A stretch of DNA of 64,000 nt from Pedobacter aquatilis. GTDB lineage: Bacteria > Bacteroidota > Bacteroidia > Sphingobacteriales > Sphingobacteriaceae. Positions 1 to 8,113 of the stretch are shown piece by piece. Positions within the stretch are counted from its first letter, which is position 1, and each line of letters starts with the position of its first letter. Both the position numbers and the translations under genes were made by a program. The DNA is taken from assembly GCF_030409415.1 (NCBI RefSeq), contig NZ_JAUFPW010000035.1, positions 124,001 through 188,000 on the forward strand. Reading direction: 5' to 3'. Under the pieces are notes generated by a model that ran no database searches, was not told the DNA's origin, and saw only the letters and a list, made by a program, of their open reading frames with translations.

Positions 1-1
1 T

Positions 2-847
2 AACGAAAGCCTTTTATCTCTTCAATATGTACCTACTGTTAGGACATGGCAAAACTTTTGGGACTTTGCGCCCAGAACAGTAGGAGGACGCGTAAGTAAT
101 ATGGCGCCAACGCAAGAACTTGTTGACGATTACATTATGCTAAACGGCAGGGGAATTAAAGAGTCAGGCTCGGGTTATGTAGAAAGTAATCCTTACGTTA
201 ACCGCGATCCAAGGCTCACAGCAACTGTAGTTTATGACAGATATGTTTGGGTTAATCCAAATAATACAACCAAAACGATTTACATCAGGCCTGGCTCTGA
301 CCCCGTACAACCCGGTTTGGATGAATATTCACCAGGCTCTCAAAGCGCATCAGCAACAGGTTATTACTGGAGAAAATATTTCGATCCTATCGCTTTATCA
401 AGCTTTGTTTCAGGCAATAACTTACATCTTTTTCGCTATGCGGAAGTATTGCTTAGCTATGCGGAAGCCAAAAATAGCCTCGGACAGATGGATGCTGCAG
501 TTTGGACTAAAACAATAGCTGCCCTTCGCTCCAGAGCAGGTTTTACAGACCCACTGGCTTTAGCATTCCCATCCGGAGATTTAACCAGTATCATTAGGCG
601 GGAAAGACGTGCAGAACTTGCAATGGAAGGTTTGAGGGTAGACGATATCAGGCGCTGGAAGGTAGCTGAAACTACTATGAATGGTTTTGCACACGGTGCA
701 AAATTCGCCACTGACCAAACACTGGATGGAGGTTATATTAGAACACAGCAACGTAAATTCAATCCGCAAAGAGATTACCTTTGGGCGATACCATCTAGTG
801 AGACCAGCCTCAATAAAAATCTGACACAAAATCCGGGTTATCAATAA
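2..847 (+). CDS. RagB/SusD family nutrient-uptake outer-membrane lipoprotein, 3' part (5' end outside window)
   Basis: The frame is open from base 2 with no start codon or signal peptide, so this is the C-terminal ~281 residues of a longer protein. The first ATG (base 101) is internal. SusD proteins are surface lipoproteins that bind glycans and cap a SusC TonB-dependent channel. The family's C-terminal signature is visible: a tetratricopeptide-like helix (LFRYAEVLLSYAEAKN) followed by ERRAELAMEGLRVDDIRRW, and a closing segment with YLWAIPSSE, typical of the SusD C-terminus. The matching susC should lie just left of the window. It is the first of six closely spaced genes ending at 7673, which include GH76 and GH92 mannan enzymes, so the substrate is probably alpha-mannan. 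Family assignment is firm; substrate is inferred from neighbours. Confidence 0.93.
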   Translation, partial: NESLLSLQYVPTVRTWQNFWDFAPRTVGGRVSNMAPTQELVDDYIMLNGRGIKESGSGYVESNPYVNRDPRLTATVVYDRYVWVNPNNTTKTIYIRPGSDPVQPGLDEYSPGSQSASATGYYWRKYFDPIALSSFVSGNNLHLFRYAEVLLSYAEAKNSLGQMDAAVWTKTIAALRSRAGFTDPLALAFPSGDLTSIIRRERRAELAMEGLRVDDIRRWKVAETTMNGFAHGAKFATDQTLDGGYIRTQQRKFNPQRDYLWAIPSSETSLNKNLTQNPGYQ

Positions 848-857
848 TTAACGAACC

Positions 858-1985
858 ATGAAAAAATTAAATAAAATAATGGCTATGCTACTATTCGTAT
901 GTATAGCAGTAGTTTCCTGTAAAAAGGATGAAAAATCTTTGAATGAAAATGTTAGTACCGTTGGTGCCTTAAGTCTGCCGGTTAACTTGGCCAGCATTAA
1001 ACTAAACCCGTCAAATGCATCTGCCTCGCAGCAGTTCAAATGGTCTGCCGCACAAGGAGAGGATGGTGGATTGGTACTTTATGAAGTTGCTTTTGATAAG
1101 GATGGTGGGAATTTCTCTGCCCCTGTTTATAAAATAGTTTCTGATGGCGGAGGTGTACAGCCACAGGTAACAATTTCACATAAAGATTTAACTAAAATCG
1201 CAGCCCTTGCAGGCATTGCATCCTCATCAATTGGCAAGCTTACTTGGACTGTGATTGCTTCTAAAGCTAGCAACAGAAAAACAAGTCAAGAAATCAGAAC
1301 TTTACAACTTGAACGTCCAGCAGGTTTTGCAGAGGTGCCAACAGAATTGTACATAACAGGAACAGCAAGCGAAGGAGGAGATGATCTCAGCAAAGCATTA
1401 AAGTTAAAGAAGGTTGAGGAAGGCGTTTTTGAAATCTACACTTCACTAAAACCCGGAACTTACCAACTTACTGATAAACTTACTCAGGGCGGAAGGAAAT
1501 TTTATGCCGAGGCTGCATTAATAAAGGAAGGCACTTCTACAATTACCGTTACCGGCAGCACTAAACCGTATTACCTGAAATATGATTTTAATGCGGCCAG
1601 TGTTTTGGAAATGAGTGAGATACAAAGTGTAGGTTTATACATGTCTGCCTATGGCAATGAAATTGGCCAGTTAATTTATACATCAGGTGGAATATGGCAA
1701 TCGGATTTGATCCCTGTTGTTTTCTATCAATTTTCATGGGGTAGAGATGAGCGCTATAAATTTGCGTTCCATACCTCGACTGGCGTAAAATATATGGGCA
1801 GCAGCAATGTTAATAATGTTAGTCCCGTTGGTCAATCCGCTTCATATTTTTACCTTAATGCAGTGAGTAATGATCAATGGAATAATACTTATAAATTCAA
1901 TCCATCAGCAGATAATAAGAGTATTAAGGCTACGGTTAGCCTGAGTGCAGGAGGGCCTTATACACATTCCATCGCTACACAGTAA
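858..1985 (+). CDS. SusE-like outer-membrane lipoprotein
   Basis: This 375-residue protein begins with a lipoprotein signal peptide; the lipobox ends in VVSC, so Cys21 is the likely lipidated residue. Next comes an immunoglobulin-like SusE domain (roughly residues 35-150) with the family phrase KLNPSNASASQQFKWSAA. A C-terminal half (about 160-375) resembles the SusE/SusF starch-binding modules, with YITGTASEGG near its start. SusE/F proteins sit on the cell surface and hold glycan near the SusCD complex; they have no catalysis. The gene starts 10 bases after the susD stop and precedes a surface GH76 gene, so it is part of the same operon. I choose the ATG at 858 because it begins the signal peptide. 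The fold is clear; mannan binding is inferred from context. Confidence 0.85.
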   Translation: MKKLNKIMAMLLFVCIAVVSCKKDEKSLNENVSTVGALSLPVNLASIKLNPSNASASQQFKWSAAQGEDGGLVLYEVAFDKDGGNFSAPVYKIVSDGGGVQPQVTISHKDLTKIAALAGIASSSIGKLTWTVIASKASNRKTSQEIRTLQLERPAGFAEVPTELYITGTASEGGDDLSKALKLKKVEEGVFEIYTSLKPGTYQLTDKLTQGGRKFYAEAALIKEGTSTITVTGSTKPYYLKYDFNAASVLEMSEIQSVGLYMSAYGNEIGQLIYTSGGIWQSDLIPVVFYQFSWGRDERYKFAFHTSTGVKYMGSSNVNNVSPVGQSASYFYLNAVSNDQWNNTYKFNPSADNKSIKATVSLSAGGPYTHSIATQ

Positions 1986-2030
1986 TTTTTGCTTAGCCAT
2001 TTTATAATGCCTGCGGGCAAGATCTATCCT

Positions 2031-3239
2031 ATGAAAAATTTCCTCAAAAATGTTATCATTATATTAGCGCTCTTCTCAATGGTGGCCTGCAAAAAACAAG
2101 CGGTACAGCCCCCAGTGACACCACCGCCGGTCATCCCGCCGGTGGTTCCTGGCGCTGGTGTAAATTATCTGCAACTCGCTAAAGAAACCCATACTTTTAC
2201 AGTAAACAACCTCATAACGGCAAGCTATAGCTACCGGGCAAATACAACATCACATGCTGGTAATTGTTATGAATGGTATAACGTAAGCCAGATATATGCC
2301 GATGCGGCAATGGTAGCCGCTGGCGAATCCAGTTATCTAGCTTACATGAACAATACTTTTAAGTTTATGGAGAATATGTGGGACAAAAAAGATTTGAGAG
2401 GCGGTTATTTTGCTTCCGTAAATCTTGATGGGAGCGGGGCGGCCGGAGATAAATACGTGGATGATAATGCTTTGAGTGGTATGGTTTACCTCGAAGCTTA
2501 CGAAGTTGCCGCCGCTAGTGATAAACCTGTTTATTTGGCAAAGGCAAAGGCTTGTGGTGATTGGTTGATCAACAGTGGTCTTTGGGATAATGTTTATGGC
2601 GGTGGTTTCTATTGGAATACGTTAAAGCCTGAGAAACCTACCCAAACTAATGGTCTCGCATTGCAGCTTTTTCTTAAGCTTTACAGCATGACAGGAGAAT
2701 CGGTGTATAGGGAATGGGCCTTGATGGTTGATGCCTGGTTAACTCAAAAGATGTTTGATACCAATACCGGCCTTTACATATGGAAAATAGATGGTGCAGG
2801 CGAAGGAATTAAACGCACACAAAAATTTACCTATGACAATGCTATCATGGTAGAGGCATACCTGCTCTACAGTAAAATCATGAACGATGCATCTTATTTA
2901 ACAAAAGCGCAGAATATTGGCAAGGCGATGAACACTACGCTGTGGAACGCAGTATATAAAGGCTACGTTTTTAATACTGCCGAGGCCAGGATTAATCCGG
3001 CATGGTGCGCATGGGGCTCACAGGCTATGATTCGCCTTTATGAGTATGATAAGAATGAGAGCTGGCTGACTTATGCCAGAGAAAACATCAATCGGTTGAA
3101 TATTGCCAACCGAAACACCAGTAACTTTGGTTATTATTTTTTCGCTGGCTTTGATGGGCAAAACCGTTCAAGCGAAATGGAAACCGTTGACCAGGCATGG
3201 ATGCAAAGAATCCAGGCTATGTTGTCCAAGTATCAGTAA
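2031..3239 (+). CDS. Glycoside hydrolase family 76, surface lipoprotein (alpha-1,6-mannanase)
   Basis: The product is 402 residues from the ATG at 2031. An in-frame TTG at 1989 would add 14 residues before the signal peptide and is less likely. The lipobox ends MVAC, so Cys20 is lipidated; a proline-rich tether (residues 26-40) follows, as in surface enzymes. The (alpha/alpha)6 GH76 fold is indicated by HAGNCYEWYN and by the adjacent catalytic aspartates in KYVDDNALSG (Asp144-Asp145), the hallmark of family 76. GH76 enzymes cut the alpha-1,6-mannan backbone of yeast mannan or related bacterial glycans by a retaining mechanism. A surface lipoprotein of this family typically makes oligosaccharides for import. 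It lies between the SusE gene and GH92. Family is certain; exact linkage preference is not visible. Confidence 0.92.
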   Translation: MKNFLKNVIIILALFSMVACKKQAVQPPVTPPPVIPPVVPGAGVNYLQLAKETHTFTVNNLITASYSYRANTTSHAGNCYEWYNVSQIYADAAMVAAGESSYLAYMNNTFKFMENMWDKKDLRGGYFASVNLDGSGAAGDKYVDDNALSGMVYLEAYEVAAASDKPVYLAKAKACGDWLINSGLWDNVYGGGFYWNTLKPEKPTQTNGLALQLFLKLYSMTGESVYREWALMVDAWLTQKMFDTNTGLYIWKIDGAGEGIKRTQKFTYDNAIMVEAYLLYSKIMNDASYLTKAQNIGKAMNTTLWNAVYKGYVFNTAEARINPAWCAWGSQAMIRLYEYDKNESWLTYARENINRLNIANRNTSNFGYYFFAGFDGQNRSSEMETVDQAWMQRIQAMLSKYQ

Positions 3240-3254
3240 TCACAATTGCATTCT

Positions 3255-5609
3255 ATGAAAACAATACACAAATCATTTCCAATATCACTTGTCCTATTTT
3301 TATTTTACACGTCTGTTTCTGCACAGGATATATTGAAATATGTTAATCCGAACATAGGAACAGCACATAGCAGGTGGTTTTTCTATACGCCTGCGGCGGT
3401 ACCGTACGGTATGGCGAAACTGGCGCCATCTACAAATGGAAGTTACGGCAATAACCAGGGTTGGGAAGCGGTGGGTTACGATACCAGGCATAACTCTATT
3501 GAAGGCTTTGTTCATTTTCATGAGTGGCAGGTTGGAGGTATTAGTTTTATGCCTACGGCAGGTGCATTGAAAACAATCCCTGGAGAATTGGAAAAACCTG
3601 GCAGTGGTTACCGATCTGCTTTTGATAGGAAAAATGAATTAGCCCAGCCCGGCTATTATTCAGTTATGCTGGATGATTTTAAAATAAAAGCAGAATTGAC
3701 GGCTACCAAAAGGGTAGGATTTCACCGTTACACTTTTCCAAAAAATGATGCCTCCAGAATTATATTATCTGTGGGAAATGTGCAAGGGGAAAGTGGACCG
3801 ATAACAGATGCATCTGTTGAGATGATTGATGATACCCATTTTCAAGGTTTTGTAGTAACCAACCCTAAATATGTTGAGAAGTACGACCGCGGCGGAAGGG
3901 TTGCCATGTACTTTTTTGGCGCTTTAAGTAAAAAGCCGGCTAAAATCGGAGCGCTGGACAAAGAAAAAGCAACCAATGGTCAGATGTCTTCAAAAGGAGC
4001 AGGTGCTGGTTTATTTGTAGAATATCAAACGATAGAAAATGAAAAGATTGAGATCAAAGTTGGCCTTTCATACACTTCAATAGCCAATGCAAAACTTAAC
4101 GCTGATACTGAAGCAGCAAAACTCGATTTTGATGAGGCAAAATTGCGTGCACAGCAAGAATGGAGAAAAGAGTTAGGTAAGCTGAATGTTCAGGGTAAAA
4201 GTAATGCTGATAAGACTAAATTTTACACTGGGCTTTACCACGCTTTGCTTGGTAGAGGTGTGGCCAGTGATGTAAATGGGAACTTCCCAAGACACGACGG
4301 CAGCATCGGTCAGTTGCCAAAGGATAGTAAAGGCAAGTTTAGTTATAACTTTATGAATACTGATGCAATCTGGGGCGGCTTTTGGAATATTACCCAGCTA
4401 TGGGCATTGTCTTACCCTCAGCATTATAACGACTTTGTACACACCCAGCTCGAAATTTATAAGGAAAGAGGCTGGTTTGGTGATGGCATAGCCAATAGCA
4501 ATTTTGTATCTGGCGTAGGAACAAACTTTGTAGGGCTTGCTATAGTAGGGGCATATCAGGCTGGAATCCGCGATTATGATCTTGATTTAGCTTATAAAGC
4601 TGTACTGGGTAACGAGTTGGGTTACCAAAATCGGCCGGTAGGGTCGGGTAAAATGGATACCAGAACTTTCGTGGACAAAGGTTTTGTCCCCTATCTGGAT
4701 GCGGATGTAACAGACTCAACAGGCTCGCATTTTTCAGGTTCACACACCCTCGAATACAGTTATAGTGCTTTTGCCGCGGCCCAGTTTGCAAAAGCAATAG
4801 GAAAAACCTCAGATTATAAGAAACTCATTAACCTTTCTAATGGGTGGAAGCAGATTTTCGATGAGAATTTGAAATTGGTGAGACCAAAAACCGCTGACGG
4901 AAAATTCATTGATAAGTTCAATCCCTTGGAAGCTTGGCGGGGGTTTCAGGAAGGTAATGCTACCCAATATACCTTTTATGTACCGCATAACCCAAGAGCG
5001 CTAATCGCTCAGATTGGCAATCAGACCTTTAACAAACGGTTAAACGAAATTTTCGAGACCTCCCAGAAAAATGCTTTTGGGGGCGGTAAAACCATTGATG
5101 CTTTTGCCGGCATACAATCTCTATACAACCATGGTAACCAACCTAATCTACACATCAGCTGGCTGTTCAATTACGCATCAGCACCTTGGCTTACGCAGAA
5201 ATGGACGAGGGCAATTTGCGATGAATTCTATGGTACTGAGAGTATACATGGTTATGGATACGGCCAGGATGAAGACCAGGGACAACTTGGCTCCTGGTAC
5301 GTTATGGCGTCACTTGGTCTGTTTGATGTTAAGGGACTTACTGATTTAAGGCCAGCCATTCAGATTGGAAGTCCGGTTTTCGATCGTGCCGAAATTACCC
5401 TCGGAAATGGTAAACGATTGATAATTGAGGCAAAACAGAATGATAAAGAACATATTTATGTGCAATCTGCCACCTGGAACGGAAAGGTATTAAATAATGC
5501 CTGGTTATACCGAGATGAGCTGATGAAAGGCGGAAAGCTTATTTTAACAATGGGCAATAAGGCTAATAAAAACTGGGGCTTAAAAACACCTCCACCTTCA
5601 ACTCAATAA
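3255..5609 (+). CDS. Glycoside hydrolase family 92 exo-alpha-mannosidase
   Basis: The 784-residue product has a cleavable signal peptide (ending near SVSAQ, residue 24), so it is probably periplasmic. GH92 enzymes are calcium-dependent inverting exo-mannosidases, usually alpha-1,2 or alpha-1,3. The N-terminal beta-sandwich begins LKYVNPNIGTAHSRWFFYTP. The (alpha/alpha)6 domain carries QEGNATQYTFYVPHN, whose Glu566 aligns with the catalytic acid of characterised members, and GYGQDEDQGQLGSWYV, whose Asp672 and Asp674 match the catalytic base region. Length is normal for the family. A TTG at 3246 lies 9 bases upstream, but the ATG at 3255 gives a cleaner signal peptide. In this operon it would trim mannan side chains that the surface GH76 leaves. 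Linkage specificity cannot be read from sequence. Confidence 0.94.
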   Translation: MKTIHKSFPISLVLFLFYTSVSAQDILKYVNPNIGTAHSRWFFYTPAAVPYGMAKLAPSTNGSYGNNQGWEAVGYDTRHNSIEGFVHFHEWQVGGISFMPTAGALKTIPGELEKPGSGYRSAFDRKNELAQPGYYSVMLDDFKIKAELTATKRVGFHRYTFPKNDASRIILSVGNVQGESGPITDASVEMIDDTHFQGFVVTNPKYVEKYDRGGRVAMYFFGALSKKPAKIGALDKEKATNGQMSSKGAGAGLFVEYQTIENEKIEIKVGLSYTSIANAKLNADTEAAKLDFDEAKLRAQQEWRKELGKLNVQGKSNADKTKFYTGLYHALLGRGVASDVNGNFPRHDGSIGQLPKDSKGKFSYNFMNTDAIWGGFWNITQLWALSYPQHYNDFVHTQLEIYKERGWFGDGIANSNFVSGVGTNFVGLAIVGAYQAGIRDYDLDLAYKAVLGNELGYQNRPVGSGKMDTRTFVDKGFVPYLDADVTDSTGSHFSGSHTLEYSYSAFAAAQFAKAIGKTSDYKKLINLSNGWKQIFDENLKLVRPKTADGKFIDKFNPLEAWRGFQEGNATQYTFYVPHNPRALIAQIGNQTFNKRLNEIFETSQKNAFGGGKTIDAFAGIQSLYNHGNQPNLHISWLFNYASAPWLTQKWTRAICDEFYGTESIHGYGYGQDEDQGQLGSWYVMASLGLFDVKGLTDLRPAIQIGSPVFDRAEITLGNGKRLIIEAKQNDKEHIYVQSATWNGKVLNNAWLYRDELMKGGKLILTMGNKANKNWGLKTPPPSTQ

Positions 5610-5633
5610 TATCAATAAAGACTTTAGAAAAAG

Positions 5634-6812
5634 ATGAGATACCTTTTTATACTGATTTTTCTGTGCTGTACTCAGACTATCTTTGCTCAGAAAATTAAAT
5701 CTGCAGCAGAATATAAGCAAAGGGCTGATCAAATGTTTGAGAAAGTCTGGCGACTATACAGGGTGAGCGCATATACGGGTCTTTTTAGTGAGCATTATCC
5801 TTCGGGAAATAAAACAGAGCTTGATTATTTCCAAGGTGAGGGTGTTAAAGAAAAAGAAGTTAGTTTTCTCTGGCCGTTTTCAGGGATGTTTTCTGCCGCA
5901 AATGTGCTGGTCCGTTATCCTGATTTATCATCAACTTATAAAAAATATTTGGATACGCTTGCTACAGGTGTTTGGAAATACCGCGATACCACTCGAATGC
6001 CGGTTGGCTACCAAGCCTACCCGGCAACGCTGGAGAAATCAGATAGATATTATGATGACAATGGACTTGTCTGTATTGATTATTGTGAGGCTTACCTCAA
6101 TACAAAAAATATCGTTCTTAAAAATAAGGCTGAAGAGGTATTTGAGTTTATCATCAGCGGCTGGGATGAAAAATTAGGCGGTGGTATTTACTGGTTGGAG
6201 GGTCATAAAGACCAAAAACCAGCCTGTAGCAACGGGATGGCGACACTTGCAGCCCTCAAATTATATCAAATTTCAGGAAATGAAAAGTATCTTCTATGGG
6301 GAAAGCGATTTTACAGCTGGATGCACGATACACTCAGAAATCCTCAAGGCATTTATTATAATGATGTAAAAATGGATGCCAAAAAAAATGCCACCTATTA
6401 TACTTATAACACTGGCTCGATGCTTGAATCAGCAGTTTTACTGTTTAAATTTACCAAAGAGGTTCAATATCTGAAAGAAGCACAGGATGTCGCTGAACAA
6501 TCTTTTTTGTTTTTCTCAAAGGAAAAAAACGGCATCCGGGAATTCGATGTTGATTTACCATGGTTTTTGACGGAGCTCTTCAGAGGATACGAAGCGCTCT
6601 ATCACATCGACCATAACGCTAAATATGTAAAGGCCGTTATCTATGACTTGGACAAGGCGTGGGTACAGTCTGCAGATCGTTACGGCCTGCTTACCGCAAA
6701 ATGGTTAAACGATGAAGAATCCATAAGGAAACCCAAATGGTTGCTTGATGAAGCCTGCATTGCAGAACTTTACGCCCGCGTGAGTTTATTAAACCTAAAG
6801 AAAGAAAATTAA
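5634..6812 (+). CDS. Second GH76 family alpha-1,6-mannanase/mannosidase, secreted
   Basis: The product has 392 residues and a type I signal peptide (about residues 1-19, ending IFAQ) without a lipobox cysteine at the cleavage site, so unlike the GH76 at 2031 it is likely periplasmic. The family signature SDRYYDDNGLVCIDY holds the paired catalytic aspartates (Asp141-Asp142). Helical-repeat signatures of the (alpha/alpha)6 barrel follow, such as GGGIYWLEGH and YYTYNTGSMLESA. A surface plus a periplasmic GH76 in one locus fits the known scheme for yeast mannan use, where one enzyme makes large fragments outside and another finishes inside. It begins 24 bases after GH92 and ends 3 bases before the ROK kinase gene. 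Similarity to the first GH76 is modest, so they are probably not a recent duplication. Confidence 0.9.
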   Translation: MRYLFILIFLCCTQTIFAQKIKSAAEYKQRADQMFEKVWRLYRVSAYTGLFSEHYPSGNKTELDYFQGEGVKEKEVSFLWPFSGMFSAANVLVRYPDLSSTYKKYLDTLATGVWKYRDTTRMPVGYQAYPATLEKSDRYYDDNGLVCIDYCEAYLNTKNIVLKNKAEEVFEFIISGWDEKLGGGIYWLEGHKDQKPACSNGMATLAALKLYQISGNEKYLLWGKRFYSWMHDTLRNPQGIYYNDVKMDAKKNATYYTYNTGSMLESAVLLFKFTKEVQYLKEAQDVAEQSFLFFSKEKNGIREFDVDLPWFLTELFRGYEALYHIDHNAKYVKAVIYDLDKAWVQSADRYGLLTAKWLNDEESIRKPKWLLDEACIAELYARVSLLNLKKEN

Positions 6813-6815
6813 CCC

Positions 6816-7673
6816 ATGAATGCTAACATTGCTGTCGGCGTAGATATCGGCGGATCTCATATTATCGCAGCCTTAGTAGATCTGAGCGATGGAAGCATCA
6901 TTAAAGATTCTACATTTAGGCAAAAAGTAAATGCAGCCGAAAACCACAAAAGCATTATTACTACCTGGTGTAAGGTAATTGAAAGCAGCTTACAGAGTTT
7001 TGAAAACTCTGGAAATGTTGGGATTGCAATGCCTGGTCCATTTGATTATGAAAACGGCATCTCCTACATGAAGGGTATGGGCAAATATGATGCCTTATAC
7101 GGCTTAAATGTTAAACAGTTGATTAGTGAACAGCTCGGTGAACAAGTAAAGTCAGTGAGCTTTTTCAATGACGCCGGGTGTTTTCTTCAAGGAGAACTAA
7201 GCCACGGATCAATAGCACATTTTTCAAAAGTGATGGGATTCACGCTGGGTACCGGATTTGGTTCTGCGAGGGGTATTCTGGGGGTAGCTCAAGATGCCGA
7301 CTATTGGCGCCATCCTTTTATGGGTGGAATATGTGAAGATTTGTTTTCCTCAAGATGGTTTGTATCCAAATATAATGCTTACGCCCAAAGCAATGTATCA
7401 AACGTAAAAGAACTCATTGATAATGCAATTTTGGGCGGACCAATGTTACAGGTTTTTGATGAATTCAGTCTTAACCTTGGAGCATTTCTAACACAAATTC
7501 ATAAAAAAGAACGATTTGAATGTGTGGTGCTTGGGGGAAATATAGCAAAAGCATCAGGATTGTTTCTTCCACAATTAAAGCAATATTTAAAGACGATGTC
7601 CGTAGAAGCTGATATATTAATTTCCATTAAGGGTGAAGATGCAGCCTTAATAGGCGCAGCATTTTTGGCTTAA
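6816..7673 (+). CDS. ROK family sugar kinase (hexose kinase-like)
   Basis: This 285-residue cytoplasmic protein has the ATP-binding motif GVDIGGSHIIAAL at the N-terminus, a sugar-binding AMPGPFDYENG, a putative catalytic base in FFNDAG (Asp119), and the second phosphate-binding GFTLGTGFGSA. These define the ROK fold. The cysteine-rich zinc motif of many ROK kinases (CxCGxxGCxE) is absent; the corresponding segment reads GGICEDLFSSRW with one cysteine. The gene begins 3 bases after the GH76 stop and ends the operon, so it may phosphorylate mannose or glucose released by the upstream enzymes. A purely regulatory role is unlikely because there is no N-terminal helix-turn-helix. The substrate is an inference. 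Confidence 0.82.
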   Translation: MNANIAVGVDIGGSHIIAALVDLSDGSIIKDSTFRQKVNAAENHKSIITTWCKVIESSLQSFENSGNVGIAMPGPFDYENGISYMKGMGKYDALYGLNVKQLISEQLGEQVKSVSFFNDAGCFLQGELSHGSIAHFSKVMGFTLGTGFGSARGILGVAQDADYWRHPFMGGICEDLFSSRWFVSKYNAYAQSNVSNVKELIDNAILGGPMLQVFDEFSLNLGAFLTQIHKKERFECVVLGGNIAKASGLFLPQLKQYLKTMSVEADILISIKGEDAALIGAAFLA

Positions 7674-8113
7674 GCGTTATCCATATGTGATATGTAATAG
7701 GCATTTGCCTCTGGGATACGTCAAAACTCTGGCTCGCTCAAAACTATTAACTGTAATCCACCAACCGGTACCTTCTCACTACTGAAATCATACTTGAATT
7801 GTAAATTATTTCTTAGACAGTTCCAAAATAGCTTTTCAATAAAGCGGTTCGTTAACATTACAATTCTTATATATGAATATCGTTTTAATTGTGCCAATCT
7901 GATAAATCATCAAGTCCTTAAAGAATTGGTTCGTTTGAAATTCGGCGCTGGGTACGGATTATAAGGTAAAAACCCGTGTAAATTCATATTTACAGGGGTG
8001 TCTTTTTTAATGGTGCATCATTTTGAATTGCGAGATACTAAAATGCATCAATTTAAAGTGTGTATTCTGATTGATTAATGTATCAATAGTTTCGTTAGAA
8101 ACTCAAACATGAT
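7674..8113. other. Intergenic region between the mannan operon and the PAS kinase
   Basis: These 440 bases separate the ROK gene from the converging kinase gene. I see no open frame or RNA gene. The only clear structure is the terminator-like hairpin at 7972-8008. Confidence 0.6.
7972..8008 (+). terminator. Rho-independent terminator candidate
   Basis: Arms ACCCGTGTAAA (7972-7982) and TTTACAGGGGT (7989-7999) pair with one mismatch around a 6-base loop, followed by a run of six T at 8003-8008. It lies about 300 bases after the ROK stop, so it may end a long mannan-operon transcript. Confidence 0.55.

Noticed and set aside
3246-3254. TTG start of the GH92 gene
   Set aside because: It would add only three residues before the signal peptide; the ATG at 3255 is the better start.
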